This document shows, in pieces, positions 11,582 to 22,782 of a DNA stretch of 64,000 bases (position 1 is its first letter; every line of letters starts with the position of its first letter). Location of the stretch: the NCBI GenBank assembly GCA_050084985.1, contig JBITNC010000001.1, forward strand, positions 188,542,001-188,606,000. Direction: 5' to 3'. The notes under the pieces are model-generated. The model was not told the DNA's origin and ran no database searches. It saw only the letters and a list, made by a program, of their open reading frames with translations. Source of the DNA: Nageia nagi. Lineage: Eukaryota; Pinophyta. Position numbers and translations under genes: made by a program.

Positions 11582-12261
11582 TGTGCTCCCCAATACATCT
11601 AGGAATCATGCATATACCAACATTGTCTAGGGACACCAATAATTACAAGATCTAATGGCTAGATATGAAATGTTTCATTATTGGAGACTAATATTGCATT
11701 TATAATTATTAATTGCCTTGGAATCATATACTACAACTCATACAAGTGCCTCCCATTATTACTATGATAAAACATACTAAATCTACTCTTAATTACCAAG
11801 CTCACACCTAAATACAATTTATAACTAACTCGTATCCCAAGGAGAGGGATGTCACATTCCAAGGGGTCAATGAGGAGATATTTCTAGATTTTCATGAGAG
11901 ATCACGATATGAAAGACTGATCTAATCGATGAACTTCAAGAGGCTATAACTCTTTCATTTCCTGATGAAACCATGTTGTGTAACCTATCAAAATATTTTC
12001 CACATGATCCTCTATCCAATAAACAAGTCTAATCAACTCTTCAAGACCTATGGTGAAATCTATCCCTAAGTACATCAAATTAACAATAAATAATTGATCA
12101 TAAGCTTGGGATGAAGATGTCCCACTTTGGGGCTCATAGTGTGGATCCATAGGAAAATTATATTCTATCCCAAGTTACTATTAATGCATAAACAAATTAT
12201 TTACAAAGGGAGTCTTTAGGATTCCAAATTTACTTAATTTTGTTCAAAATGGGATGTTACA
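11582..12261. repeat. Element G, right 680-bp repeat
   Basis: Full-length partner of 9309-9988. A 68-codon minus-strand frame (11944-12150) lies wholly within it and is an LTR-internal chance frame. Confidence 0.8.
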
Positions 12262-14774
12262 AAAATACATGAAGGAATCAAAAACTAAAAACAACAACCT
12301 AGGTAACTTTTAAAAGTTGAGGAACTTGTAAGAACAAGGCCAAGGTTGGCCTTGTAGCTTGAAACAAGGTTATGGTTGGTATTGTAGCTTAAAAGAAGGT
12401 TAATGTTAACCTTATTTTAGGATAATTTTAAAGATTTATGAATTATGAGGATTCATTGATGAGTTTAAGATCTCTATCCTTTAATCCAATCTCTCTAGTT
12501 TGACTTAAAATTGATCATTTTAGCTCAGTAGCTCTCTAATTTACCTCAAATAATAGTAATGAATTCATTGATATATTAGCTTTGTAATGATGATTTTTGA
12601 AGTTTCAAAAGTGTGGCAAAGGGGGAGATTATAGATACTTAAAAGGTGTGCTCAAATAAATCTAGAAATCTATATATGTATAAAATCTTGTATCTTAATT
12701 TAATAATAAAATATGAGAACAATAATAAAAGGACCAAGATAAGTAATATTATATCTATTGGACTAAGTGTTATCTATCAAAATTACAATTAAGAAAATAT
12801 ACTTATAGTGCTTACTTGTGGTGTTGATTGAATATTAAGAATAAACTTAGTAGGATTTCAAATTTTTGTTAATCAAATATGAGATAAAAATACTTTAATT
12901 CCTAATCATTAGCATTAAGGATTATAGGTTATAGGATTGAGTTCCCATGATGGATAACCTCAATGTACCTTATCAAAATAAAGATTGATCATGTGTATGC
13001 CTACTAGAGTAAGTTTATTATAGCATGCAAAGCAAATATGGATAACATAACTCATACAATATGGCAAAATTCAAATCTTGATAAGTGGTAGCAAGTGTCA
13101 TTGACCACATTTATTATTAAAGAATACAAAATATATGAATGAGATTTATCAAGGTCAAATAATTATCTTAGATGCATATCTCCTCTCTAAATAAGCAAGT
13201 CTCTTCCATTGCATATCTTTTGTAAGAAAAACTTGATATACCTAAACTTTATCTTTTTCTGTTTTGTACCCAAAAAGAGATGTCAAAGTTGAAAGATTGG
13301 ATAAAGGCTTTCTAGGTGTAATTTTTGAATTATATCTTTTGATTTCTATTCCTTAAATATAAAAAAATTGATAAAGAAAAATAAGAAATGAAAAAAATAT
13401 TGGCATATTTTAAGATCCTCCCAAGTTGCCTTTCTGAAAAAGTCTAAATTTTGACCTAAAACATGCATATCTTTCTCATTTTTGCTCCTTTTGAGAAGAT
13501 TTTATCTCTTCTTAGTTTATAAGTCTTCTATATCTATGAAATTTATTTATTTTAATCTTCCCTTGATTTTTGGAATTTTGATGACAATAAATGACATACT
13601 TGTGATTATAAAATTTCTCATTTTGCCTTGAAAAAGGATGAAATAACCTTGTAAAGTTGTGAAATGGATTCTAATTTTTTATAGAGCTAAAATTATTCCA
13701 AAACAAGGCTAAGATTATCCTTGTTACAAGGTTAAAAGGCCTCTAAACTTGCCACAATGAACCCTTGAATGAAGATGAGACTACTTCAATCCTTTATTTT
13801 CTAGGATACTAATGTTGAAGTGAGATATTTTTTATTTCTTATTATGACCACAATACATTTATTGTTTATGATTTTTTCAATTTTTAGATGGATAAAAATA
13901 CATCAATTATACTAAAAATTAACAAAACTAAGAAACTAACCTTCTAAGATTGATAGAAGATGCTTGTAACTTCCATTTTCTAAAAATAACCTAAATATTA
14001 GGATCATGATCATTCTTATTATTGATTAGGTCTATGTGTGGCCATTTTACAATGTCTGAAACCCTCCAAAATTACTCTAGTAGACCTTTATACTAAGTTA
14101 AGATTATTTTTAATTGTTAATTTTTTGAGATTTTGGCTTTAAACTAAGATAATTTTATTTTCTTATAATGATAACTTTTTTTCATTAATGGTTTTTGCAA
14201 CTTTATTAAGAGCCAAAATCACCCTTTTGAGCTATAAAACTAACCAAACTAAAAGCTAAACATGGAGTTAACCTCCTAAGAATGATAGGAAACACTTTAT
14301 ATTTTTTCTAACTCATTATACTTCAAAAAAAGGGTCGAGTTCGACTCTATTTCTACCTTTGATTAAGTTGAAATTTAAACTAATATTTCTAAGATGTTCT
14401 GGATACCTATTATATCTTTAGTTTTTTCAATTTGTAAGCTAAACCAAATATACATATTGATTTATGCACATAATTTTTCAAGATGCTTGACATTCATTAG
14501 CTTATTTTGCTTTTTCTTCCATGGTCCCAAGTTTAAAATCATATACTTTTATGAATTTTGTGAAAAAATTAATCTTGCATATTTCTTCTAGTTGTGCCAA
14601 AAACCTTAGGGTTTGTGGATAGGACTAATATTGGATCTCAAGTATTTTAGAAATGGAATATATTTCAAAAGGTTTATTGAATCTCATTTTTCATCCTCAT
14701 GAAGGTTAAAAGCGATAAAAGAGTAGAAAGTAATGTAAGTGGTGCACATACTCTAGTCTATTAGATGATTTAAT
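12262..14774. other. AT-rich non-coding stretch
   Basis: No gene is recognised. Around 12310-12420 the phrase 'aaggtta/ccttgtagctt' is repeated three times in diverged form. A purine run at 12615-12624 (AAAGGGGGAG) followed by ATTATAGATACTTAAAAGG could be a decayed polypurine tract and LTR start. The 5' LTR of element F should lie here but I cannot place it. Confidence 0.35.
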
Positions 14775-15230
14775 TTGGCAATAAAAGTTCAAGAGATGGA
14801 TGTCAAGTTTCTCACAAATAATCATCCTAAAGTGATTGAAGATACATTCCCACTTTCAGATGAGACCCATAATATTATGGCTCTTGAGAATTATATAGAA
14901 CTAATATTTGAGTCATATATTGGTGATGGAGATCCAAAACAACATATAAGATATTTTGAGATGAGGTTTGAGTTAAAATTTGGAAGAAATAAAAATTTGA
15001 TGAAAAAGTATTTTCTAAAAAGCTTGAAGGATGATGCGTTAAAATAGTTCTTCTCTCTTGCTCATGGATCCATTACTTATTACACTTAATTGGTTACTTT
15101 GCTTCAAAAGCAATTTAAGTATAATGTTCCAAGACCAATTACAATTTTGGACTTGATGAGCATTATGCAAGGCCTTAATGAGAGACTATAGAGGCATATA
15201 ACAAGGTTTTAGTAAGTATGGAGTGTTGTA
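14775..15230 (+). pseudogene. Ty3/gypsy gag (retrotrans_gag domain), broken
   Basis: Gag forms the virus-like particle of the retrotransposon. The first 91 codons are open and contain the gag core pattern GDGDPKQHIRYFE, then LMKKYFLKSLKDDALK. An in-frame stop sits where this family has the conserved Trp (LK-stop-FFSLAHGSI). Homology continues past two further stops through LVTLLQKQFKYN to about 15230. The same core (DPKxHxRxFxxxxE...LFxxSLKDDAxKWF) is seen in element E. Not functional as it stands. Confidence 0.75.
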
Positions 15231-16550
15231 AAAGGAGGTATTGAAGAGAAGAATGATATATTAATATCTATAATATTTTATCTACTTTAAAACAAGTTAT
15301 ATATTTTATAGATTGACCATTTTCTGATATGCAATAAAATGTAAAACTCATAAAAAGAAAAAATGAAAGAAGAAATTTTAAAATTTGACAAAGGCATTTT
15401 TAGAAAATATGAAAAAGAAAAAATAAGGAATAGGATATGATTTGCAAGATGGTCAGTTTGCAATTACTGGCATGGCAAAAATTAGTCAATATTCAAAATG
15501 TTAACAAAATAATAACCCTATGGCTCTTATTAATTTTCAATAATGTTATGCTCTTTTTAGGTTTTTGTGGGAAGAAGTCCCCCTATTCTTCATTGATATT
15601 CTTTCCTTTTAGGCATAAATTCAAGATGTGAAGCCTAACAATATCTACACTCTTCTAGTCTTTATCTCTAATAGCTTGGGGGTAATTTAGAGGTTTGAAA
15701 GGAATATAAAGGAAGGAATATTTCAGTCATTGTAATGATAGATTTAAATTTAGAAATATGATAAACTATCTTTCAAAAAATTTCAATAGGTTTTATTTTC
15801 AAGATTTGATGCATTGATACATGGATTTTAAGAGGATTTTGAGAAAAATGAAGTATAATCAGTTTCTATGTTTTGTTCCAATTTTAAATTTTTAAAATTG
15901 GCCATTTTAAAGAAAAAAAATAAAAAAAATAAGATGAAAAAGAAAATGGTCCCTTTGCAATTTGGTGAAAATAACCTCTTTCTCATTCATTCATGCTCAT
16001 TGATTCTAATGGGGTAGGATGGAGCCCCACAAAGATTTTAGCCATGCCACTTTATTGTCAAAGATAGCTTTTTGGGGAGATTGCCTATATTAGAAGTGCA
16101 TCATCTCATTATGCATGAATGGATTTTATTTCCATATTTTTTAGATTAGTCATTTATCATCAATTATGCATCAATTCAAGATTTATTTTGGATTTTTACC
16201 TATTTATTCAAGATGATTCTTGCTAAGGGTAAGTAAAGGTATATTCTCCAATACTATATTTTTGTAATACATTTGATATTAGATTATTTTTTGTCCATAC
16301 TTCATTTATTATTATGTTATGATGATTTATGTTTATTCTCATCCCTTTGGTACTTGGAGCAATAAGCAATCTTATATTTTATTCTTCCAAGATGATCCTA
16401 TACAAAGATGATTCTTATTGATTACTCTTTGATAATTCTATGATATTTTAGTATAATTATTATTAGATATTATGATATATTATGTTTGTTTGTAATATTT
16501 ATTTAATGATATTGAATATTATCTTTCTTTGCCTTGGTTCCTTCCATTTT

Positions 16551-17043
16551 TTTTAAAACAAACAATGTATTATTGTGTAAGTTAGTCTTTAGATGGTATC
16601 TAAATATTAATGCTTCTCTTATGTAACTTCCTATTTAATCACTTAATACCTAAAAGTGATTAAATACTGGAAGACTTTGATTTACACTCAAGCATGACAC
16701 TTGTCCATTCTAACCCCATGTAAACCTTGGGTAAAAAGGTGAGTTAAGGTGAGGTTTTAACCAATAAATAAAGGGCTTGGGCTTTTTGTAAAACACTTGT
16801 GGAAAGCACTTTCATGCTTGTAATATGAGGAGAGCTTGAATATGCTTTTAGTTATAGAGAGAGCTAGAGTTCTTGAGATAATATAATTTAATATGGTTCA
16901 AGTGGATGTACTTCCATAGTTGGAGGAACCTCTATACATGTTTGAGTTCTCTTATGTGAATGATCCATGTGTTCTTAAGATTAGTGGAAGATTCCATCCA
17001 AGGTGATCTTGGGTGGAGATAAAGAACTACTTCATCTCCTTCA
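16551..17043 (+). mobile_element. Solo LTR of the copia A/D family
   Basis: 493 bp closely related to the LTR at 48510-49011 and to the copia A LTRs, sharing for example GATGGTATCTAAATATTAATG and GGTTCAAGTGGATGTACT. It ends CATCTCCTTCA. It is flanked by perfect 5-bp duplications ATTTT (16546-16550 and 17044-17048). Internal element sequence is absent on both sides, so this is a solo LTR left by LTR-LTR recombination. Its TATA box is altered (CCAATAAATAAAGG). Confidence 0.8.
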
Positions 17044-17162
17044 ATTTTGGTTGGGCTTTCATTGAAATAATTGAGATAACGGAGTATCACAAAAAATAAG
17101 GAACCCCAAGTTACCATCATGAAGAAATTACAAGGAAGTATTAATGTTCAAAGAGGGGCATA

Positions 17163-17864
17163 TGTTAATACCTAAATTTGTTATTTACTTAATTAAAAAA
17201 TATATTTTAGGTATTTGATTTAATAAAAAAAAATTTATAGTTGAGTTTTATTTTTTGAATCAAGAGTATTTCACTCCTTTTTATTATTTTGATGATAGGT
17301 CTAAGAAGTGTTAACGAAGGTGTTTTTGTCGATTATAGAACTTCATCTATAAAGGGAGGAAGGATTATGATACAAACAACAAATTTGGACCTTGATAGAG
17401 AAACTCACATGTTCTATTCTTGGTGTTCTTCAACACCACCTATCAAGAATATATTTTTGCCCTCATATCTAATTGCATTCCTTTATTCATGATATTGTAT
17501 TCTTGGTCTAACATTTTGCTAATAACCCTTGAGGATGAACTCAAATTTGAAGGTAATATGGAGGGAACAATGTATGAAAATGTATTATGGAACATCGACA
17601 CACCATGCTTGTGAGGAATGAAGGCTCAAAATTTGAAAGCAAGTCATCTTGATCCTATGAGGTACAAATATGAGGTACAATATACTTAGACTAGGTAAAC
17701 AATAGATTTGTAGTACATAAGCATTCAAATTTGATCAAGTTTTGAGCATAGAAGCATTATGTATTATGAGTTGTTATTATTGAGAATTATTCCATTTATT
17801 TAAGTATTTTATTTTATTACAATTAATATTATTAATTAAACAAAATTAATTTTTATAATTAACA
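17163..17864 (+). repeat. Gypsy F 3' LTR
   Basis: 702 bp, beginning TGTTAATACC and ending ATAATTAACA, so the ends form a short inverted repeat TGTTAAT/ATTAACA. It directly follows an AAAGAGGGG purine tract. Bases 17173-17213 fold back on themselves (CCTAAATTTG...ATTTTAGG). The open frames at 17289-17614 lie inside the LTR and are not genes. Confidence 0.7.
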
Positions 17865-17999
17865 CCCCAAAAATGTATATTTTGGGTGCCATTAGGAAAG
17901 TTAGGATTTATTATTTCAAGAAGAGAAATTGAGGTAGAACCTAACAAGGTTAAATCCATTTCAGAATGGAACCTCTAAGGAATCTAAGGTTTTCAAAAA

Positions 18000-18690
18000 C
18001 TCTTCAAGGAAATATTCAATACATTAGAATGTTTATTACTCTTTGGTATGTATATTTAGCATTCTTAAGGCCAAAGGGCATGACCACCCAACAAAACATG
18101 CCCCAATGAGTGGTGAAAATAGTCTTATGTTCATCCTCCTTATTGATCCTTATCTAATTATAACCTCAAAAAGTACCCATAAAAGATAATATTTCATGAC
18201 CAACAGTAGAATATATAATCATTTCAATATGTGGCAATGGAAAATTATCCTTAGGATAAGCTTTATTCAAATATTTGAAATTTGAACAAAATTTGATTTC
18301 TCCATTTGGTTTTATAGTAGGAATAATGTTAGATAACCAAGGTGAGTAATTAATAGAATCAATAAAACCAACCTTGTGATATTTTTCAATCTCCTCCTTT
18401 ACCAATAAAGCATGCTTATGATACGTGGGCCTTCTTTTCTACTATACAAGCTTAACATCTTTATGAACCACCAAATTATGAATCAAAAAGGTAGAATCCA
18501 ACCTAGTCATGTCACCATATTACCAAGCAAACATGTCACTAAAATATATAATAAATTTCTAATATCTAACCTTCTCATCACCAACAATCTCATATTCAAT
18601 TTGAATAATCTATGGCACCTCCTTAGGACCAATGTTTATCTCAATTAGAGGCTCATTCAACTAAGGTATCTCATCATCGAGTTGAGAAAA
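18000..18690 (-). pseudogene. Ty3/gypsy reverse transcriptase, N-terminal half, broken
   Basis: Read on the minus strand, the segment begins in the protease-RT linker (FSDMFAW, GDMTRLDSTFLIHNL) and passes through KRRPTYHKHALLVKEEIEK. It then gives the RT fingers NGEIKFCSNFKYLNKAYPKD, FPLPHIEMIIYSTVGHEILS and the palm/fingers region FTTHWGMFCWVVMPFGLKNA. These are diagnostic of plant Ty3/gypsy RT. There are stops in the linker and after MGTF. The YxDD catalytic box is beyond the recognisable end. An 80-codon stretch (18166-18405) is still open. Confidence 0.85.
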
Positions 18691-18737
18691 ATTAGGCAAA
18701 CCCCCAATCCTATTATGGAATAATAGAAAGCATGTCA

Positions 18738-18757
18738 CAAACACACACACACACACC
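18738..18757. repeat. AC dinucleotide microsatellite
   Basis: About nine AC units within the minus-strand gypsy H remnant. Confidence 0.85.
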
Positions 18758-19169
18758 TACCCTTTACTACTTATCCTAATCCTACTTAAGAAAATATGAA
18801 AGTAGGCTAGTGTAATAAGGATAAACCTATTATGTTATCTATATCCTCTCTAAAATAAGCACGAGAATAGAATGATATCCTTCATTTCTTCTTATGATAA
18901 CACTTTTCAAACTCAAATCTTACCCCAGTGCGTTTAGGAGTGCATCATCTATTTCAAACATGTCAACAAATCTTAAATTTTTTTCAAATAGCATGGGGTA
19001 GCTTGTATCATGATATATCATACCAGTGTGGATGCTGGTGACAACATTAATGCTATGGGAAGTGTTAACACATCTCTTTTTATATAAAGTAATCCTTTTG
19101 AATGATTCAAGAACTAAATCAAAGATATATATTATTTAATTTATTCTTCTTATTTTTATCTAGATTCTA

Positions 19170-19174
19170 ACCCT
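19170..19174. repeat. Target-site duplication of copia A, left
   Basis: ACCCT immediately left of the 3' LTR. The identical ACCCT lies at 30402-30406 immediately right of the 5' LTR. Together they prove a single integration event into gypsy H. Confidence 0.85.
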
Positions 19175-19676
19175 TGAAGGAAACAAAGTAGTTCTTTATT
19201 TCCACCGATGGAATCCTCCTATTCTATAACTCAAGTAAGTGATCACACAAAAGATATTACACAAAATATATAATGATTTATCTCAAAATTGAGAGTAATC
19301 CAATCTATATCTAAACTTAATTACTTCTCAAGAACTCACAAGAACTCTCTTACAAAGATCTCTCTTCCTATCTCACTACAAGCTTAAATCATTTCTATGC
19401 TTCCATAAAGGTTGATAATACATAAGAGAAACCCTCTCTTTATAGGAAGAGAACCTATGCACATGGGATGTGCATCCTCTTGCCCATGATATGCCCATGA
19501 GGTTGAGTGTAGAACCATCTCTCTATTTTTTATTCACCAAATACTTAAAAGGTATTTGAATATACTTTTAAATATTTAAGTGTATTATTTAGAGATTAAT
19601 GTAAGAAGAAGAGATATTATTATTTAGATACCTTCTAAAGAATAATCTATACAATAGTGCATTATTTATTCTAACA
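19175..19676 (-). repeat. Copia A 3' LTR
   Basis: 502 bp. Read on the minus strand it starts TGTTAGAATAAATAATGCAC and ends CCTTCA. It aligns along its whole length with 29912-30401. Confidence 0.9.
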
Positions 19677-19999
19677 CTCCCCCTTAATACAATATTGGGT
19701 TAAAGAGAAGAGAAAATAGAAAGAGAGTGTAAGAGATTTCTCTTCCATAAGAAATACAATCGAAGATGAGAACTTGACATCTTGAGAAGTAATAAAGTCT
19801 AGACAAGGCTCAACAACATAACCATTTGAAAAAATGGATTATAATACAATAATCATCAACCTTCAATGGTTCATAGTAAAAGTAGTATTCATTCAACAAT
19901 ATTTTGACATGATGAGCCTCCATGAGCCTGCATACCTAAAGTAAGTAATCTGCAATCTTCAAAAAAATTACAAGTAGCTCATAACAAGATTAGTTAGAT

Positions 20000-20019
20000 G
20001 TATATATATATATATATAT
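20000..20019. repeat. TA dinucleotide microsatellite
   Basis: About ten TA units inside the 3' non-coding module of copia A. Confidence 0.85.
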
Positions 20020-20176
20020 TCATATCAACATAGGATAAATGAATCGAGTCATGCCATATATAAATTGATCATCAAATGGTATACTATAAGTCATCAAAAG
20101 ATGCCAAGCCAACATGTAGTCACCTATTGTATAAATAAAACATGTGTTGATCAACATCAATAGAACATATAAAATA

Positions 20177-20292
20177 TGCACATACTAGTCCCTCACACAT
20201 GGATAAATGTGCCTATAAGACCATATGTTCTAAATAGTTCCTTTACATATAGATAACTCAAATGAGTTCCTCACACATGGATATAAGAGTGC
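20177..20292 (-). repeat. Short repeats after RNase H in copia A
   Basis: Three diverged copies of a motif that reads CCATRTGTGAGGAACT on the minus strand (at about 20282-20253, 20245-20220 and 20207-20184). The same repeat type follows RNase H in copia B and copia C. Confidence 0.6.
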
Positions 20293-20499
20293 AAACATGA
20301 AGATCAACACTATACAACCAAAGTAAATCCTCCTAAGGGTGAAGTTGTTATCACAAACATGAATTCAACAAGAATAATTCAACCTTAAAACTTCACAAAT
20401 CTAAGGGACCCTCAAAGCTTGTATAATTGAGCTTCAAAAAGGGGTTTGGTAAACAAAAGTTTTTATTTGAAGGAAATTGCTGTAGCTACAAAGTGTCAT

Positions 20500-20814
20500 T
20501 TAAAACCTTATCCTTGATGAAATGGGCTTGAATTTTAACATATTTGGTTCTCTGATGATACACAAGGTTCTTGGACAAGGTAATAGTGGACTGATTATAT
20601 GAAGAAATCTGAGATAGACCAAACTATTCAAACCCAATTTTTGATGGAGCCAAATAGCTTCTTGGGTCACATCTATCATAGCATGATATTCTACCTTTAT
20701 GGTAAATAAAGTGACTATAGGTTGTTTCTTGGAGGACCAAGAGATAGCATTCAAACCAATGTTAAATAAATACATAAATAGAAGTAGATTTTTTTTCATC
20801 TCTGTCACCACCAT
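20500..20814 (-). pseudogene. Copia A RNase H, C-terminal part
   Basis: The ribonuclease H domain removes RNA from the RNA-DNA hybrid during reverse transcription. The minus-strand frame contains the conserved copia segment ISWSSKKQPIV followed by EYHAM and EAIWLHQKLG, the expected end of the domain. It lies directly downstream of the A RT frame after about 340 bp of decayed RT/RNase H linker. The frame departs from the usual C-terminus, so it is not functional as read. Confidence 0.75.
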
Positions 20815-21155
20815 AGTTAAAATTTGAGAACCCTAAAAGAACAAAGAAAGGTAACTTGGTGAATTTGAAGGTAAGATCTTTAGTGTTTGAAATATACCTC
20901 AAGATATTCTTAGCAACATTAAGATGCTCAATATACAATTTTTACATAAATCATGCCACCAATTCACTGCATAGGTAATATTTGGCTTGGAGATAGTCAA
21001 ATAAAGAAGACTACTAATAGTTGCCTATATGTTGTAGCATCTTCCAAATGAGAAATAGAGTTGGTATCAAGCTTCATTCTAGGAGAAAATGGGATAGTCA
21101 TAGGCTTACACTCACTCATTCTAAACTTTTACAAAATATCTAAGATGTATTACGA

Positions 21156-21941
21156 TTAACTAAGGTAGGTACAATCCTTACATTGATATACTTGCATATT
21201 GAGGTAGTAATGCAAGATACCAAGATAAGTCATTTCATATTCTGCATTAAGTTTAATTATGCACTCATTGATGATGATCATATTATTCTTTGTAATCAAA
21301 AGATCATCAACATAAATAAGAATCAAGACCAAGTCTTTTTCTTCATTGAGCACATAGAGATCTGTATTTGAGTAGCATTTAGAGAACTTAATAGTCTCAA
21401 AGTATCTTGAAATCTTTTTATTCCAAGCTCTTGGTGCTTGCTTAAGTCCATACAAAGACTTCTTTATCTTGCACACATGGGACTCTTTTGCTTTCATAAT
21501 AAACCCTTTAGGATGATTCATGTAGATCTCAACATCTAAATCACCATTAAGAAAATCACTTTTCACATCAAGTTGGAATACCTTCCAACCTTGAGCTATT
21601 GAAATGGAAAGAATTAATTTGACTATAGCCATATTTAGAATCAAAGCAAAGGTTTCTTCATAATCAACTTCATATTTTTGAGCAAAAGCCTTAGCTACCA
21701 ACCTTGTCTTATATTTTTCAATTGCACCATCTAAGTTATACTTAACTTTGTAAACCCATTTATTTCCAATCATATTTCTTGTAATGGGATATGGAACCAA
21801 GTCCCAAGTTCCATTTTTCATAAGAGCCTCAAATTCCAATTTCATTGTATCCATCCAACAAGAATGTTTAGAAGCTTCCTTAAAGGTTGAAGATTCATTA
21901 TGACCTTCAATTTTGGCTAGAAGAGAAATATTCAAGGTCAT
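21156..21941 (-). pseudogene. Copia A reverse transcriptase, long intact frame
   Basis: A 261-codon open frame covers most of the copia RT domain (RVT_2). It begins with the lead-in FKEASKHSCWMDTMKLE and has NGTWDLVPYP, GNKWVYKVKYN, the KTRLVAKAF block and QLDVKSDFLNGDL with a catalytic Asp. Then come KSLYGLKQAPRAW and the catalytic box YVDD (codons at 21314-21303) in LILIYVDDLLIT. It then runs to the thumb at YLGILHYYLNMQVY. The frame stops after CTYLS, where the family continues, so it is a remnant. It is the best preserved coding stretch of this size in the window. Confidence 0.9.
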
Positions 21942-21959
21942 AATTCTAGTGATTCATTG

Positions 21960-22319
21960 AGATGGAGTATTTTTCCCTTAAGGTGACCTATCTAAAGGTA
22001 GGTCCAGCCACTTAGGCTTCTTGAGATGAATCATCAAGATCTTGAATTGAAGAGGGATCATAAGAACGTTCATTAAACTCAACATCCCTAAAAATAAACA
22101 CTACTTTTGAAGAGGGATAGCTCAATGTTGACTATCATAACTGACAAAGATTCACTTCTATGATTTATCATCTGACTTTTTCCTTTCCTTAGAAACCATG
22201 TAGGAAAAAGTTTCACAACCAAAGACCTTGAAATAAGAAAAATTAGGTTTCCTTCCTATCCATACCTCATAGGGAGTTTTACCTTCAATTACCTTTGTGG
22301 GACACCTATTCAAGGTGTA
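21960..22319 (-). pseudogene. Copia A integrase C-terminal region (beyond N1)
   Basis: Minus-strand homology resumes at the N1 junction with YTLNRCPTKVIEGKTPYE and IGRKP, the conserved segment after the integrase core. It fades with frameshifts towards 21960. The N1 insertion splits the codons between STAI (27606 side) and YTLNRCP (22320 side). Confidence 0.75.
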
Positions 22320-22324
22320 GATAT
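22320..22324. repeat. Target-site duplication of N1, left
   Basis: GATAT here and GATAG at 27607-27611: four of five bases match. The uninterrupted integrase reading supports GATAG as the original, so the left copy carries one substitution. Confidence 0.75.
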
Positions 22325-22767
22325 TATTGAAAATTATAATGCATTATTGTGTAATATTTCTTTTTAATATAAATTCACTTAATACTTAAAATATATTTAG
22401 ATACCTTAAAGTATTAAGGAAATAAATATTACACAATAATATTTAAAATGGAGGTTAAAGAGTGGGTTTCATCTTATAAATAGAGAGATACCTCCTCTCA
22501 TTATGTACTTGTAGAAGTATAAAGATGCTAGTCTTGTAGAGTTATAGGAATGCTCTTGTAGGAGCTTTGTAGAAGAATTATTGAGAATTTGTAGAAGAGT
22601 TATCTTGCAAGAAGTAATATAATGATGGTTCAAAGTGAATGTACTCCCATAGTTGAAGTAACTACTATACATTGTGTGTTCTCATTTATGTGAATGATTT
22701 GTTCTTAGTTAGATTTGTTGAAGAAGCTACAAGAGATCTTAGTTTATGGAATCCTTCAATTACATCA
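22325..22767 (+). repeat. N1 5' LTR
   Basis: 443 bp beginning TATTGAAAATTATAATGC (TGTTGG in relatives, now mutated) and ending TTACATCA. A TATA box CTTATAAATAGAG lies at about 22474-22486. A 17-bp perfect inverted repeat inside it (22343-22359 against 22424-22440) is absent from the 3' LTR. Confidence 0.88.
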
Positions 22768-22769
22768 TG

Positions 22770-22782
22770 TGATATTAGAGCC
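22770..22782 (+). promoter_or_regulatory. N1 primer-binding site
   Basis: TGATATTAGAGCC, two bases after the LTR, is a two-mismatch form of TGGTATCAGAGCC, the site complementary to the 3' end of plant initiator-Met tRNA. Confidence 0.8.

Larger units (their letters stand above)
9309..12261. mobile_element. Non-autonomous LTR element with 680-bp terminal repeats (G)
   Basis: Two long direct repeats of equal length (9309-9988 and 11582-12261) start TGTGCTCCCCAAT and end GGGATGTTAC(A). Read on the minus strand they begin TGTAACATCCC and end GGGAGCACA, a common plant LTR form. The 1593-bp interior has no coding capacity. A minus-strand initiator-Met-like primer site, TGGTATCATAGC (10669-10680), is about 900 bp from the nearer LTR rather than next to it, so it does not fit a simple element. 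No matching target-site duplication is visible (AATAA versus AAAAT). A segmental duplication is not excluded. Confidence 0.6.
14775..17864 (+). mobile_element. Ty3/gypsy element F, gag only, 3' LTR present
   Basis: A plus-strand gag remnant (14775-15230) is followed by about 1.9 kb without protease, RT or integrase motifs, a polypurine tract AAAGAGGGG (17150-17158) and a 702-bp LTR. A solo copia LTR (16551-17043) interrupts the part between gag and the LTR. The layout is that of a non-autonomous gag-only element or of one that lost pol. The 5' LTR was not found. Confidence 0.6.
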
